Shown here: positions 1-13,209 of the stretch, piece by piece
Numbering within the stretch: the first letter of the stretch is position 1
Layout of the letters: each line of letters begins with the position of its first letter
From: Mesocentrotus franciscanus
Lineage: Eukaryota; Echinodermata; Echinoidea; Camarodonta; Strongylocentrotidae
Direction of reading: 5' to 3'
Length of the DNA: 64,000 nucleotides
Assembly (NCBI GenBank): GCA_037976565.1
Contig: CP137683.1
Coordinates: forward strand, 9,182,976 to 9,246,975
Notes under the pieces: model-generated
Databases searched by the model: none
What the model was told of the DNA's origin: nothing
What the model saw: only the letters and a program-made list of their open reading frames with translations
Made by a program: the position numbers and the translations under genes

Positions 1-60
1 GCCTTAAAAGGATGTCCACGTAGCAGTCCACGTTCTCGTCGTGCAAATCTAAAAGTCCCT
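1..60 (+). mobile_element. Truncated foldback MITE arm
   Basis: This is the right arm of the element found complete at 38202-38362. It runs from CCTTAAAAGGATGT through GCAGTCCACGTTCTCG to TCTAAAAGTCCC and then TA, matching the complement of 38202-38260 almost base for base. The other arm would lie before the window start. The arm ends exactly where the (ACT)n microsatellite begins, so the TA next to it may be the target site or part of the microsatellite. No coding capacity is seen. Confidence 0.75.
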
Positions 61-62
61 AT

Positions 63-105
<43 letters not shown>

Positions 106-316
106 GCTACTACTACTACTACTACTACTACTACTAATACTGGTCTTGCTACTACTACTGCTGATGCTGCTCATACTCCTACTACTACTATTACTACTAC
201 TACTACCACCACCACCACCACTACTAGTACTACTGCTACTGCTACTGCTTCTTCTTCTACTACTACTACGACGCCGACGACGACTATGGCGACGACTACT
301 GCTACTACTACTTCTA

Positions 317-358
<42 letters not shown>

Positions 359-450
359 TTTCTCCTACTTACGCTAACACCACCACCACCTCTATTACGA
401 ATTCCACTACTTCTAATCCGATCATCGCAACCATCGCCATCATCAATATG
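61..450. repeat. (ACT)n trinucleotide microsatellite, degenerate
   Basis: Near-pure ACT/TAC triplets run to about 360 with CAC, GCT and ACG variants, then decay to about 450. The open frames across it encode only poly-Leu or poly-Thr runs, so they are repeat artefacts and not genes. Confidence 0.95.
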
Positions 451-885
451 GCTCGCGTGCTACTTTAACGACTACTTCCACCACAGATTATTCACTCAGA
501 CTGTCTAAAGTCTAGTAGGAATTGGCGTCCTACGTAAACACAAGTGACCTTTTTGCGGTTGAAACTATCCTGCAGTCCCTTTTCATCAAATTAACCTCGC
601 TATTATGCTTCACTTATCTGTCTTGCCCATCTTGAGGACAATTCCTACATTCTAACCCCCCCCCCCTGATTTCAGCCCTCTCTAATCTAATCTAATTGCA
701 TATGTATGTACTGTATTGTAACAAAATTAAGGTTGTCAATATCATATCAATATGAAATATGTATGTTTGAAACCATGATAAAGAAATCAAATAATAAAAT
801 TAACTTAATGTGAAAACAAGTGGGCTTTCGCATAAACTGAATAAAATACACTACATTATTATGACCTTAAGTCATCCGTTTATTT

Positions 886-1110
886 GTGAACATGGACCAT
901 GCACACCAAGCCCAACATACAGTCGTTAAAAAACCCATCTACTTCCAAACTGCCTCCCGATTAAACATTGTTCAAAGATCTATTCCTTCGCTTGCTGGTG
1001 CTCTTAATGACCATAAAAAGAGTGTGGAAGATAAACGACGTCGCGTTAAAGCAGATGAAGGTAGCATCTCCCATTATTTCGGCCATCCATCCCTCTTAGC
1101 TGTAAGATAA
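886..1110 (+). other. Unclassified short ORF, possible exon
   Basis: A 74-codon frame with mixed, non-repetitive composition (KKSVEDKRRRVKADEG in the middle). I do not recognise a family. A GTAAGA that could act as a splice donor lies at the 3' end, just before the stop. It has no homologue in the window and no visible domain, and similar lengths occur by chance here. The flank from 1110 to 1440 is non-repetitive and holds nothing I can name. Confidence 0.15.
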
Positions 1111-1718
1111 ACAACAAGGCCAGGCCCCATCATTCTTCTTCCATCGCCGATGGCAAACCAACAATTCGGCCGTCTTAGCCCGCACCCAAGTGCACTTTAA
1201 TGGATCACACTACTCATCCGGCACGATACGAAGATAATTATCACGATGTAGCAGACGTGCAGCTTGGATAGGAAATGAATTGGAATTCAATAGGTGCATG
1301 GCTTTGCACGAAAAACTGCATGGCCTATTTTCATGTCACCTCGGAAAGTGTGTCTGAATTGTTTTAGCTCTGCAGGCAAACGGAAAGGCAGACGCCACGT
1401 ATAAAAAAACAAGTCAGAACCAAAAGTACTCAAATGAGCTATTCTATACTGTTAACACAAATTAACATGAATGCTATTGAAGGTATTAGGCTTATTTATG
1501 TGAAATATCAAGATTTTTTTTTTCAGCGTCTATATTCAAAACTTAATTTTATCTTACAATATCTACCTAAACACCTAATAGCTGTAGGGAATCGGATGGG
1601 GTGCGCGAGGCTGAACATGCGGGTGTGAGTGTGCTTGTGTGGCCCTGTGTGGGGGATTTCTCCTCTTTTTTGCAAATGCTTAAATGCGGTTGTGTTTTAG
1701 TATTCGCCTACCCTTTCA

Positions 1719-1888
1719 CCCGAATTCATAAAGGAGGTTTGTCGACAAACCTAGGTTTATGTGCGTCATATGACGTGTTTCGGTGCGTTTCAGACCAAGG
1801 TCTGAATCTTGGTCTGAAACGCATCGAAACGCGTCATATGGCGCACATAAACCTAGTTTTGTCGACAAACCTCCTTTGTAAATTCGGG
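1719..1888. mobile_element. Hairpin (foldback) MITE, 81-bp arms
   Basis: Two 81-nt arms (1719-1799 and 1808-1888) are inverted complements with only a few mismatches around an 8-nt spacer. Landmarks are AGGAGGTTTGTCGACAAAC on the left and GTTTGTCGACAAACCTCCT on the right. A CCTTT pentamer lies on both sides (1712-1716 and 1889-1893) and may be a target-site duplication. The element has no coding capacity. The overlapping open frames on both strands give nearly the same peptide because of the palindrome and are artefacts. Confidence 0.9.
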
Positions 1889-2582
1889 CCTTTGTGTTTA
1901 TTTGAGGTTGACCATGTTGGTCGAGTGTAATCGAATTAACTGAATTATACTTTTCCAACGGGTTGCATGTTGGAGAATAAGGGAAGCCTCAGCTATGTTG
2001 TTCCTTTCCAAACCAAACATTTTAGAGAAAGTATCAAATATCTGCAGACATTCCATTAGGATCATGGAAGAAATTTCTCAAACTCAAACTCTTGCATCAA
2101 TTCTAGAAAAGGTGACGACAATACATTATTGCATACAATGTTAAAATGTTATGTTGGGGTGCTCCAAAATGTCCACAGAAAAAAAATCCTAATACTTTAC
2201 TAAAAACAGCGATCGTTTTGAAAATACACTGACATTAACTGCATATTATGGTATGATGTTCGGAGTCGTTGTCAACATTACGAGAATACACCAGACGGTG
2301 GTGTGTTACATAAGAAAAATTGAATACTACATGCACAATAACAACCCTATTAATCTGATACATATTCAGAGAAAGAGAATTAAGCCTTTAATTCCTATAG
2401 GTTCATTGTTCCTAAAACATGGTAACACAATTCTGATTTTTTTCTCGCTCTGGGGTAGAGTAGAGCCCTCTTGTGTCGCATGCTTTGCCAGGATACATTA
2501 TATACGACTCAACGTTATAAATATGTATATATTAATACCTACCACTGTCTTCATATATCACATCATGCCTCCTCATCACATG

Positions 2583-2869
2583 GGGGTGTTTCACAAAGAC
2601 TAAGATCGACTTTATGTTGGACTTAACTATGAAAGGCCGTTCAGGCCACTGTTTGCTCTCAACATTATGATCTTTAGTCTTACTCTTAGATAATATTTTT
2701 CCTTCAATAATGAATTATCAAAATATGTAAATTCTGTAGATTTGTGACCATGGTTTGTACGTCTCTTGAGAGACCAATGCCAGTAAATGGCGAGAGCAAA
2801 CAGTAGCATGAACGGCCTGCCATAGTTAAGTCCAACTTAAAGTCGATCTTAGTCTCTGTGAAATACCCC
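2583..2869. mobile_element. TIR element (MITE), 78-bp inverted repeats
   Basis: The arms at 2583-2660 (GGGGTGTTTCACAAAGACTA inward) and 2792-2869 (ending TCTCTGTGAAATACCCC) are inverted copies of equal length, about 90% alike. Shared blocks include GACTTAACTATG/CATAGTTAAGTC and GTTTGCTCTC/GAGAGCAAAC. The 131-bp centre is AT-rich and unrelated to the arms. No transposase is present, so it is non-autonomous. The terminal GTTTCACAAAG resembles the ends of other MITEs in this window (18079), but the superfamily is unassigned. Confidence 0.9.
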
Positions 2870-3556
2870 TGTTCATATTTTAAACCACTATTAACCATCA
2901 ACACTCATATTTTTAATACAGTGCATCAGACCTAGTCAACGGTAAGGCATCCATTCGCTGTTGCTACCCTGTCCTAGATAACGAATTTATTACAAATGCC
3001 ATTGAAGTTTAATGTCACAGAGGTCAAAAATAGATTTCCATGTTTTTCCATAACACCTAGAACTTGCTAGAAGGCTTTAAAGTAGTTATATCTGGATTGT
3101 GTGCTTTTGTGTCCTTCACTCGAGAAACCACACACCGCATGGCATTGATTTTGTTTCTGACGCAGTCATGCCTCCGTTCGTATATGTCACCATTTCCAGT
3201 GTATCAGGCATAACATCTCGTAAGGCCTTTGTTAGGGGCCGGACATTTAATTTCAATATTGAACCAGCACTTGAAATCAAATCAAAAAGAAAATCAAATC
3301 TTCGAAAGTCAACCCCCAGTTGACGTATAAATATATATTTTTAAAATAATGTTGTGGATATATATATTTCGTATGTTTGCCATTTGGAATGATCTTCACA
3401 TGACTAATCATTCGTGAATTTTGAAGAAAATTAAACCACGGCATTATATCTATCCAAGAAGATCTGTATCTACACGAGGTTGACTTCGAAAGATATTTTC
3501 CCATGCCTTGTGTACACACTTCCTCGCATTGAACGTTGAGAGCACTATATTCATTG

Positions 3557-3617
3557 AGCGTTATTCACTGTTTTCCGAGAATTTTCCTGTACTTGGTTCT
3601 CCGAAGTTGTGTCTGAC
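3557..3617 (+). mobile_element. Solo right end of the 31.3-kb TIR family
   Basis: GAGCGTTATTCACTG, then CCGAGAATTTTCCTGTACT and GAAGTTGTGTCTGAC, matches the right arm of the complete element at 31294-31557 (AAGCGTTATTCCCTG ... GAGTTGTGTCTAAC). No left arm is visible upstream, so this is a truncated or eroded copy. Confidence 0.65.
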
Positions 3618-3619
3618 AA

Positions 3620-6530
3620 ATGAAGAAATGGTGTGGAATTTACGTCCACGATATATAAAGATTCACATTATTCACCAGTGAATTGAGAGCGTGAAATATG
3701 TCGCTACTCTAAATTGAAATAAGACTCGGGTAACCAGCTCAGTTTTCACTGAAGTAGTTTGGAATGGGTTGTTCAGTCTCCTTTCAATGTATAATGATTC
3801 TCGTACAGATGAAACTGAGATAAAAACTTGCAGGGAAGCGTTCGTAACGGCAATCCCCTTCCGTTTACCAAACAAAACTCTCAGCTAAAAGCAGAACAAA
3901 ATGAACAAGCGCAGATACGGAAAGAGATTAGAACGTCCTCTGAGACTCTTTCTATTATTTCTTCAAATAACTGTTTAACCCATAGCATGTCACAGTTCTA
4001 CAAGTCTTAATAAATCAGTTTTTCATCCTCAAATTGGCAAAATATATTTGCATATTCTTCTCTTTCATAGTTAAAAGATAAAAGTGTATATCAAATGAAA
4101 CTGACCGAATGAAAATTATGAAAATCAAAATCTAAAAGAAGAAATTGCTCTGTAATGGCTCTGTACTTTTACAGCTGCTCCGGGAACAGCCAGAGACTGA
4201 CAGAGCTAGGTTCTGATCGAGGCTTGAGGATTTGTAGACTAGTAAAGCCTCGAAGTAGAATCGAGTGCTTGCAGACTAAGCTCTAATAGGGCTATGAACT
4301 CCGTACACTAATCAAATAAATGTAAGAGGCAGTCGTTAGCGTACGTGATTAATAACATGGAGTTGTTCCTATATAAATATTTAAAAAGGGTAGTGAGAAC
4401 ACGTCTATGTTCGAACGCTCTTACTATACATGCCACATTTCAATTACCAAAGCGGCGCGTTGAATAATTCAACACCAGAAACATCACCAGCTCCATCATG
4501 ACTTTGATTCCTAACCCAAGGCCTGGAAACAGAGTCAGTCGTATATTTATGTCAGGATCATTTTCAAATACCCACGTCGATTTCCAATTAGCCTAAGAGG
4601 AACTCGACGCTTGTATAATCATCGTGGTGAGATGCCAAAGTAGGCGGTTGGAGTAGCTGAGTTTGTTTTAAAGGTGAACAATCACACACACACACACACA
4701 CACACACAAGGGAAAACACTTCCCTGATGGTTTGGGTCCCTGCCTCTATGCTATATTCAAAATACCACTTTTAACTCCTGTAAAAAAATTGTATTATATC
4801 ACTTGAAATGAGGGAAAAGGCGATTAGTCAGAAAACCACTCGATGCCCTCATACCGTGCGACGCACCCATACGCGCGCACCCTTGCTTGGAGTTCGAATC
4901 GGACTCAGATTCCTTGCGCTGTTTTATTTGTATGTCCTCCTTTATTTACTTCATAAGCATACTCCTTTATCGTTGTTCTTTTTCTTGTTCTTGTTGGTAG
5001 TGGTTTTTGTGGTTGTGGTGGCGGTGGCGGTTTTTTTTAATGTTTTTGTTAATTTTATACATACTAGCCGTACATAAATAACCTTTTAGGTGATCAGACC
5101 CCTTTAACATTACCAGTACTCACTCAATATCAAGTTAAGTTTAACATATCCTACAAAGTATGATGAAGTCACTACAAAAGTTTTCGACGATAGACATAAT
5201 CTTAGTTCAAGCATTGCTCCCGGCTAACAAATTATTTCAACATCCTTTACCTCCAGTTTATTATAAACTAAATTTACAAAGCAAATTCAAATGTATTAAG
5301 CACTTAGACGGTTCAGTTTTCCCTTTCGCATGTTCTCGGCTACACTTTGACTCCTTAAATTAGTCTGTAAGTTACAATTACGTGTCATATCTGTCAGCCT
5401 ACGGAGCTGACACATCTCACTGCTTTGCCAATTTGCAGAAAAGCTTTGTTGTTATTAGATTATTAGAGTAGTGATTACAGAATAGCATTACGTGATGAAA
5501 GCATGCAATATACTAAAATGATGATAATAGGGTTAAAGAGAGAGTGATGCATTTTCATCCATCAATTTTGAAGACTTTTTCGAGGAAAGGAAATCTGCTA
5601 ATGAAGAAGAAACAAGAATGCGTATAACATCTTTCCTATTTTAATGGATTCTCGATCTACAATGTCTGTATTTTTAGCACATAGTTGTAAGATTTACAAC
5701 GCTAGTGTTATAGCTAGCGGTATTTCACAGCACATAATATAGACAACTTCCATGAATGCGGTTTTCATAAAAACTTTCGTAATTAATTCGGCAATAAGAA
5801 AGAAAGAAAATGCCAATAACCTCTTCCTTTATTTTTGATCTACAATGTTTATATTTTTACACCTAGGGATGAGGATGAAAGTGATAATCGTAAAGCGAGG
5901 GACAACAGCACATTAATACACCACTTATATACATAAAATGTGGTTCTCATCAAATATTCGAATTATTACGATTTGATATACATGATATATTATACTGCTT
6001 TCTGCATCATTACCAAACCATACATTTATCCTTTCATACCACATATATTTTAATGATCTTTCATTTGATTGTATATTTCTTGTTGTTGAAATTGTCTATA
6101 TAATAGAATATTAAAAAAAGTATAAGTACGAATTCCGATTATCAAGAATACAACATGTGATTTAAAGGATGAAAATCCATTTTTGTAATTTTTTTTTTTT
6201 TACAAACATTATTGATTTATCTTATTCTCATGCGGTAAATTGGAATATCATATGCGACGCTGTTCATGCATTGTTTGGCAAATGAGCACCGCAAAAAAAA
6301 ACGTTTATTGCAAAGGTAACATGAAATAAATATAAGGGTCTTTTATTACTTCTAAACCCTTTAACATTATTGCATATTCTTTTTAATTTGTTGTCGACCG
6401 TACACGTATATAAATATAGTTTTGTTCATTACTGTACGATTACTGAACAATTAGTAATTGTCTTAACGTGTCACAATATTTTCGTAAAATTTAATAAATG
6501 TGTCCTCTAAATGGAAAGGAGTGGTAAATA
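3620..6530. other. Low-complexity intergenic or intronic DNA without a supported gene
   Basis: AT-rich single-copy-looking DNA. It contains a (CA)n tract at 4682-4709, a poly-T near 6188-6200 and a weak pair of diverged direct repeats around 5600-5860 (GATCTACAATGT shared). No ORF here has recognisable domains or repeats elsewhere. Confidence 0.5.
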
Positions 6531-6536
6531 CACTTG

Positions 6537-6770
6537 TTAGGGTTGTAGCTGGGTTTAGGTCATTTTTAGGGCTGCGAGTGTGTCAGGATTGCGCTTTAGG
6601 TTAGGGTTAGGGTTGAAATTGCGTTATAGATTAGGGTTAGTGTTAGGATTAGGATTAGGATTAGGATTAGGATTAATGTTGGATACAGAGTTAATAGATT
6701 AGTAATGTTTAGTGTTGGAAATTACCGCGAAGCAATTGTTGCAGGAGTATGACGTGCCGTACAACCTCAA
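6537..6770 (+). repeat. Telomere-like TTAGGG tract with a conserved shoulder
   Basis: Degenerate TTAGGG/TTAGGA hexamers run from 6537 to about 6672. They are followed at 6717-6768 by a non-telomeric shoulder (GGAAATTACCGCGAAGCAAT, then GTTGCAGGAG). The same order, TTAGGG-like tract then GGAAATTACC..GAACAATTGTCGCAGGA, recurs at 59281-59434. This points to a dispersed repeat family that includes the telomere-like part, and not to a chromosome end. Confidence 0.75.
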
Positions 6771-7530
6771 GAAGTTGATGTCCGATTCTATCTATTTAGA
6801 GATAGGGTTACGTGCTATAACGATGGCTACGCCCTGTAGCTGTTCAACCGGATGACGTAAGCGCAATATTTCAATCGCAATGTATCGTTCTTTATCTCAT
6901 ATATTTCAGCACTCCATGTCTGCGCTTCAATCGTCTCGATTTGGAGATCTTGCTCAAACACTCCGCGGCTCGCAGAGTCAACATAAGCCAAGCAAACACA
7001 CTCCATACCGATGAAAGTGCTACCAGGAAGGTTAGTCTTTGATTTTTTAGACCCGTGTCCAAAGCAGAGATTTTAAAGATACCGTAAAAAAACAGAAAGT
7101 TATCGCGGATCGCTAATGATAGCCGTTTTTGCGACAGGAAATTTTTGCGAACTTCAAGCTATTCTTTTTAACTAATCAGGGCCCCTCAATTAAACCATTC
7201 TCACATCATTTATAAATGACAGGCCGTTTAACCAACAGAAGTATTCAAACTGCAAGTTATAAGGTTTACTTATGTTTAGACATGAAACTTTCCTGTATCT
7301 CGACCAATCGCGAAGTTCGCAAATGTTGTACTGACGCACGTGAAAATTTCCGGGTTTTGCACACCACTCTTCCTTGCGTATTTAAAGCCAAACAGAAAAA
7401 AAAAGAAATCCCATAGTCCTCATTTGTCACATAACATGTAATGTACATTTTAGAATTGAAGGGAAATTACCTTTATTTTTCGGGCATTGTGTAACAAAAG
7501 CATTTCCTATCTGTCTCTGTCTCTTTCAAT

Positions 7531-7579
7531 GTGCCCTCTCTCTCTCTCTCTCTCTCTTTCTCACTCTCTCTTTCTCTTT

Positions 7580-7623
<44 letters not shown>
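7531..7623. repeat. (CT)n microsatellite
   Basis: Long CT dinucleotide run with short interruptions. The overlapping Ser/Leu-rich open frame is an artefact. Confidence 0.95.
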
Positions 7624-7625
<2 letters not shown>

Positions 7626-7719
7626 GTATATTGAGAGCTACAAGGGCATTTAGACAGAGTATATGCCCATGTGGCTTTCAACAGATGATATTAAGTTCTC
7701 CAATATTTTCCACAATCCC

Positions 7720-8877
7720 CTAGCTCCATAAGATCTCCCTCCATCCCACCCCCTTTCCTTCATTCCTCAAACTATGCTCGTTTCGTATTTCATGAATTTA
7801 AATGATGGCTTTTAGGAAGGATTTGGGAATACTTTGCCTGTCACAGGGAACATGAAATGAATTGCTAATCGTGCCAAATTTATCAATGGATATGTCATCA
7901 ACACACGCACTGGGATATACTCCACCATGTCTCCTGTCAAAATAAATGAAATTTGATTCGAGTTTTTCTTAATAGATCCATCCTCATTCATTATATTCCG
8001 TCTGGTACTCCGTCACTATTACTCCATACCAAATCGAAAGTCATTTAAACAAAAAAAACATATGGACCTGATTTGATCATGAATCTATTGAAACCAAGTG
8101 CTAGCTTTAAAAGTGAGATAAAAATGAGGCAAAAACAAGCTTCAATTTTTCCCCTATGGCACGGAGCAGGGAATGATTGATGAGACATCATATAAGCCAC
8201 AACACTTTGAGTGATAAGGGATTAAAAATGTATTAAGTTCCATTCCAAGATAATTGGATTGATGTGCATTGCAGCTTTTCAAGTCTGAACGTGGTTAAAA
8301 GAAATTGTGCCTGTTTGATATAATAGTTTGTTTAATGCATCGGCGGATCCAGGGTTATCTTAGAGGGGCGCGCCTGTTTTGCTCAAGGAATGTAATTTTA
8401 GGGTTCTCCAATACTTACATCAGGTAGACTGAGGAGATGTTATCCATTTTGAATGATTCCTCGAACTTTGTAGTTTACATGGTTTAAATTGTGTGATACT
8501 GATTCCCCAGAGGCCTACATTGTGTCCATTAACTGATATAAATTAAGTTAGGAACCATTTAGTGATTCTTTAAAGGCAATATTGATTTTAGAGAAGTGTT
8601 TGGTTGAATTAAATGGAAACTTCTATTTTTTGCGTCTTAATTCATGTCTTGATTCAAATCATCAAAGCCGCTAACGGACTGTTTTAAACAAAAATGGAAA
8701 AATCAATGTTTCTGGCAGAACTTCATCACGAAAAAACATACTTCATTTGTGTATGAAATGTATGAAATTAAGGTTCCGATCCCAACCTACTTGAAATGTC
8801 CAAACACCCTATTGTTTTGACGATGTCAGTAACATTTAAATTGAATCATCCTATTTTCGCTGGAAGGATTTGCCCAT
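7720..8877. other. No gene seen
   Basis: Mixed AT-rich sequence. It has short GC patches near 8345-8380 (CGGCGGATCCAGGG) that resemble common repeat debris, but I could not pair or place them. Confidence 0.4.
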
Positions 8878-9345
8878 CTCATCTCATCATAAGTATCATC
8901 ATCATTACCATCATCACCATTATCAAAATAATTTGATCGTCGTCATCGACATTACCATCGCCACCACCATCATTGCCATTATCAATAATGTCATCTGATC
9001 ATCATCATCATCATTGACAATTACCATCACATCCCATCGTCATCACCATTACCATCACCACCATCATCATCATCATAATTGTCATCCTCATCTCATCAAC
9101 ATCATCATCGTCACCATTATCACCATCTCAATCATAGTTATCCATCTCCTTCACCATATCCTCCTCCTCATCGCCATCAGCATCGTCACCACCGTAACCA
9201 TCACCACCATCATCATCATCATGATTGTCATCCTCATCTCATCAACATCATCGTCACCATTATCATCATCTCCACCATAGTTATCTCTCTCCTCCACCAC
9301 CTCCTCCTCCTCTTCCTCATTATTATCGTCATCATCACCAAAACC
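8878..9345. repeat. (CAT/CAC)n trinucleotide repeat
   Basis: ATC/ACC triplets in long runs. Open frames here encode His- or Ile/Thr-rich low-complexity peptides only. A related, independent tract lies at 50520-51030. Confidence 0.95.
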
Positions 9346-10181
9346 TTGTCATACCAGTATTCTCAAATACCTTGCCTCTGCCAGGAGGCAGGCTTACTCA
9401 CTCTCGACTTTTAACCATGATAACCCTTTGACGAAGTTCCATACCACCATTGGCTCGGGTCTGATTTCGACGACTACCACTAGCTGCAATCTGGCGGGAA
9501 ACGCTAGACGGCCTCGACAAACTCTGAAGCAGAGACCTGCCTCTGATAGCTAGGAGAAGAATCCAAGGAGACGAGAGTGATTGCCCGTGCATCTATGCAT
9601 TGTCTACATATTGATACAGCGCGAGGGAGAATGCGAGAAAAAGGGGCTTAGGTCACGTTCTCTCTCTGAGATTCAAATCTTGAAGAATGCGTCAATTTCT
9701 TTTGGAATGACAAGCCGAATTTGAGAAAGCAACAATTGCTGTCGATTGTGGATTGAGGAGTGAGTGTGATTGACGTATTATGAGAGGTGTCATTGATTTG
9801 TGTTTGACACAATGGGCGTGTGTGTATCTCTGTGTGTATGAGGGGTGCTTGTATGCTCCTATATATCTGTATAAGTATACATTTATAGATACATACATTC
9901 ATATATATATACAGTTAACAACTAAATTACTCGTACCCTTACCAATCTTTATAATAATTTAAGTATGTGAAAAATTGGGTTGTCCCAACTTATGGTTTCA
10001 TGAGAATGTGACATAATGAGGCCTACATCTAAAAGTATTCAACAAAGGCCCTAATTCAACCATTGTGTAGGTGGGTGCGTGTGGGATGTGCGCGCGCGTT
10101 TTTGTCTAAATTCCATTTTCTTTTGGTCTCTATGACGTATACTTTCTGTTCTTTCTCATGATCACTAGCAGTTTATGACCC

Positions 10182-10218
10182 CCAAAAAAAAAAAAAAAAA
10201 AAAAACTAAATTAAAAAA
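10182..10218. repeat. Poly-A tract
   Basis: A homopolymeric A run of over 20 nt, followed after CTAAATT by a second short A run. No SINE or retroposed gene body was recognised next to it. Confidence 0.8.
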
Positions 10219-12597
10219 AAATCATCATCTCACATTTTTGTTTAGTTGTTGAGAGTGTACTCGTAGTACAATGATGATGTCATACGCGTTTCTAGACGAA
10301 TCATCTGACTACTTTGTGTTCTCTTTCTTTTCACTGACTTAAAAATTCATCCCGTTAAACTTTCTTCCTATAAATTAATTTCTTTTTCTCCATTCCTTTT
10401 TTAAGCATATCATCGTTGTTGTCGTCATTTTTCTTCGCTGTTCACAACACTTTTTCTTTCTTTCGCGTCGTCATCGCATTTTACATATACTTGTTGTTTT
10501 GCTTACTCTTCCTCTAACTATGTTGTCGTGAAAATCTTGGAGATATATATTTAGGAATGAACCTTATCGTTTCTCTAACGGAGGACACGATGCTCAAGTC
10601 ATTTGTACTATAGCAGTAGAAACTAGAGTGCCAAAACCCCCAACAGAGAGGACAGTGAATTTGCTCGTAATCTGATTTCTTAAACGTGAACTTTGCTTCA
10701 TAAAAGAAGTGTGCTCTTTCTCGGTCTCCAATGACAACCATCCCGTAAGAGCTACATTGTTAAAGACCAAGTTCCTCGTTATCTTCCACTCTTAAACTAA
10801 TTCCTTCCACTTTGTCAAACATCTACCCAAATCTAATTTCGATTCCCCGAGGTGAGATGTGAGAAGAATAAAGGAATATCGATCATGCATCCAGCGTGAC
10901 GTTGCAAGTTCCCTTGCATTGCCGTTTTGAATACCAACCGTGTAATTTAACCCGCGGGTTCGGTGGCATTCGAGAATACCTCTGTATTAAGTGATAAGGT
11001 TGGTCAATGTAAATTTGATTTGATTTGATCGAATAACGTGGTTTATATCTAATTGTATGTAAGACGATCGCCAGCACTGCGGGGCGAACAGTGCCAAGGG
11101 CACTGTTGACTCTTTACAGTGTAACCTATTTTTGTCATCATTGCAGAATGAAGGGTTGAAAATCACGTAAAAGTGGGAGAAAAGAGAAAAGTGAGCTTGT
11201 TGAAGAGAGGAATGAAACTAGATGTAGAGAAAGAGAGAGAACAAAATAAAGATTATATCGCTGCGCACTGTGCAGACATTTTATTGCAATTTTAATCGTC
11301 TTTTGCTGCATTGCAAGCTGCCAAATATCACAATGTTCAAGTGAAGAGTAAGCTATACAATGTTGTAAAATATTGTCAGGAAATCAGATCTGAACTGTAC
11401 GATTTTTAGGTAGAAAGTTCCTGTTTCAATTTGTTTTTTAAGACTTCGATTATTAAAGTAGAACTTCAAATCTATGCACGATCATTAATCATGTTAATGG
11501 AGATTCCACAAACGGATTTCAATTTGTTTTTTTCTCTAATGAACTACGTTTGTGTCACTCGTGCAGAATGAATGGTTGATATCCACTTGTCAATTGCGAG
11601 AATGCCTGATTGTAAATCACGTGCCTTCGCCGAGTTAGAGAGTGAAAAGTAGAAGACACTTTTTTTAAACGAAACAGGGCAAGTGAAAATAAGAATGGTG
11701 CGTTAGCTGCATATATTTATCAAGAAAATTATATTTTGATCCTCTTTGATCCAATAATAATGGAATTGCACTGTGACACATGGTGAGAAATGTTAGAACC
11801 ACGTGGAACTGTATTTCTTTATAATCCTAACATTGCATTGCCTTCCATTTGATAGCTATATAAGCATCCCCAAAGAAGAAAAGTTGTTCACCCAAAAGGA
11901 CCTTTCAGTAGTTAACAAAAGTTAAAAGTGGGCATTATCAGCACAGATAACGAGGTTAATACGGATTTACGGTATGCAGACGGGTACCATCTTTTTGTTT
12001 ATCGAAACATTAAGGTTCATACTTTATTCATTTGACCTACAACACCAATTCAGCAATTATAATGGCGTTACTTATGTAAAGAGTTAATAACGAGGTTAAT
12101 AATGCTTTCGTTAAACCAGGCCGATAATGCTTTTGCTCGAAGAGTAGACTATCCACCGTATCCGTGGGATCAACAACGAATGCTGATGAAGTACTAAACC
12201 ATGCCGCACCCATGCCAGACAAAACCCAACACGTTTTTTTGTCGTGTGTTTTTCGTCAGATTTTGCGGGTTCTTTTGACCTAATCCCCTTCTCATCACCT
12301 AGTGAGATTAGTGTGATGCTTCAACCTATCATCTTACCCGCGTAACTTTACCTTTATTACCTCCTTTCAGACTAGCAAAAATTCATCGTATAGCCAGAGA
12401 CATGCCCTGGTATAGCGGTACGAAAACCATTAAGTCATTGTTTTTCTTCTTGTCTGAAGTTCTGTTACGGAATGTCGTATAGGGAAATTTAGGTTTGAAC
12501 ATCGTTAAGAAACAAACAAAAAATTAAAAATCGTTCTGACTTTCAAAATTTATCATGTAGGTATACGTAAACCGTACAGCTTTACGATAGTCCAACC

Positions 12598-12687
12598 AAC
12601 GTCATTTAGCGAAACGTCGTATAAAGAAACGTCCTTCAGCGAAACGTCGCACAGCGAGACGTCGTACAAGGAGACGTTATTTAGAGA
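12598..12687 (+). repeat. 15-bp minisatellite, six units
   Basis: Six consecutive 15-nt units with consensus close to AACGTCGTATAGCGA (for example AACGTCATTTAGCGA, AACGTCGCACAGCGA, GACGTCGTACAAGGA). A partial seventh (AACGCTGG) follows. Isolated similar motifs at 12470 and 12735 suggest that the array was once larger. Confidence 0.85.
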
Positions 12688-13175
12688 AACGCTGGTTTCA
12701 GCGTTATTTTGACTGAAATTGTCAGCTGAACTTCTAAAATGAGTTGCTTTATACGATGTTTCTTACACGATACCTAGTTTTCTATGTGTACACTCCTTCT
12801 TGCTGTATGATGATTCTTTATAAAACGTTTAATAAAAGTATTTACACGAATGTCGAATAAATTTCTTCTAATGTAAATGTGCTTATAGTTAGTCTCGCCG
12901 TTCCCTTCGACACTTTGACGTGCCGATATACTCGATTGATCTCAAGATCTTCCAAGGCGCATTTCGAATGAGGCGAGGAAAGCTTCTTCTTTTTACGTTT
13001 TGGCATCCATGCAGTTTCAAACGTCTTGAATTTCTTGTTCGCCATGTTCGAGATACTTAAAGCATATGCATGACTTTAAATATGAATTGAAATATTTGAC
13101 ATTTCGTCAATTATGTGCATATTCTAAATTGACAACAATATATATCAACAAGTTACTCTTCGGAGTTTGTACGGT

Positions 13176-13200
13176 CATATATATATATATATATATATAT
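13176..13200. repeat. (AT)n microsatellite
   Basis: Pure AT dinucleotide run. Confidence 0.95.
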
Positions 13201-13209
13201 TGTTTCTCC

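Noticed and set aside
1601..1958. Overlapping frames on both strands with near-identical peptides
   Set aside because: Consequence of the 1719-1888 palindrome, not two genes.
7130..7330. TIR element suggested by TTTGCGAACTTC and its complement
   Set aside because: Only about 13 bp match and the surrounding sequence does not pair.
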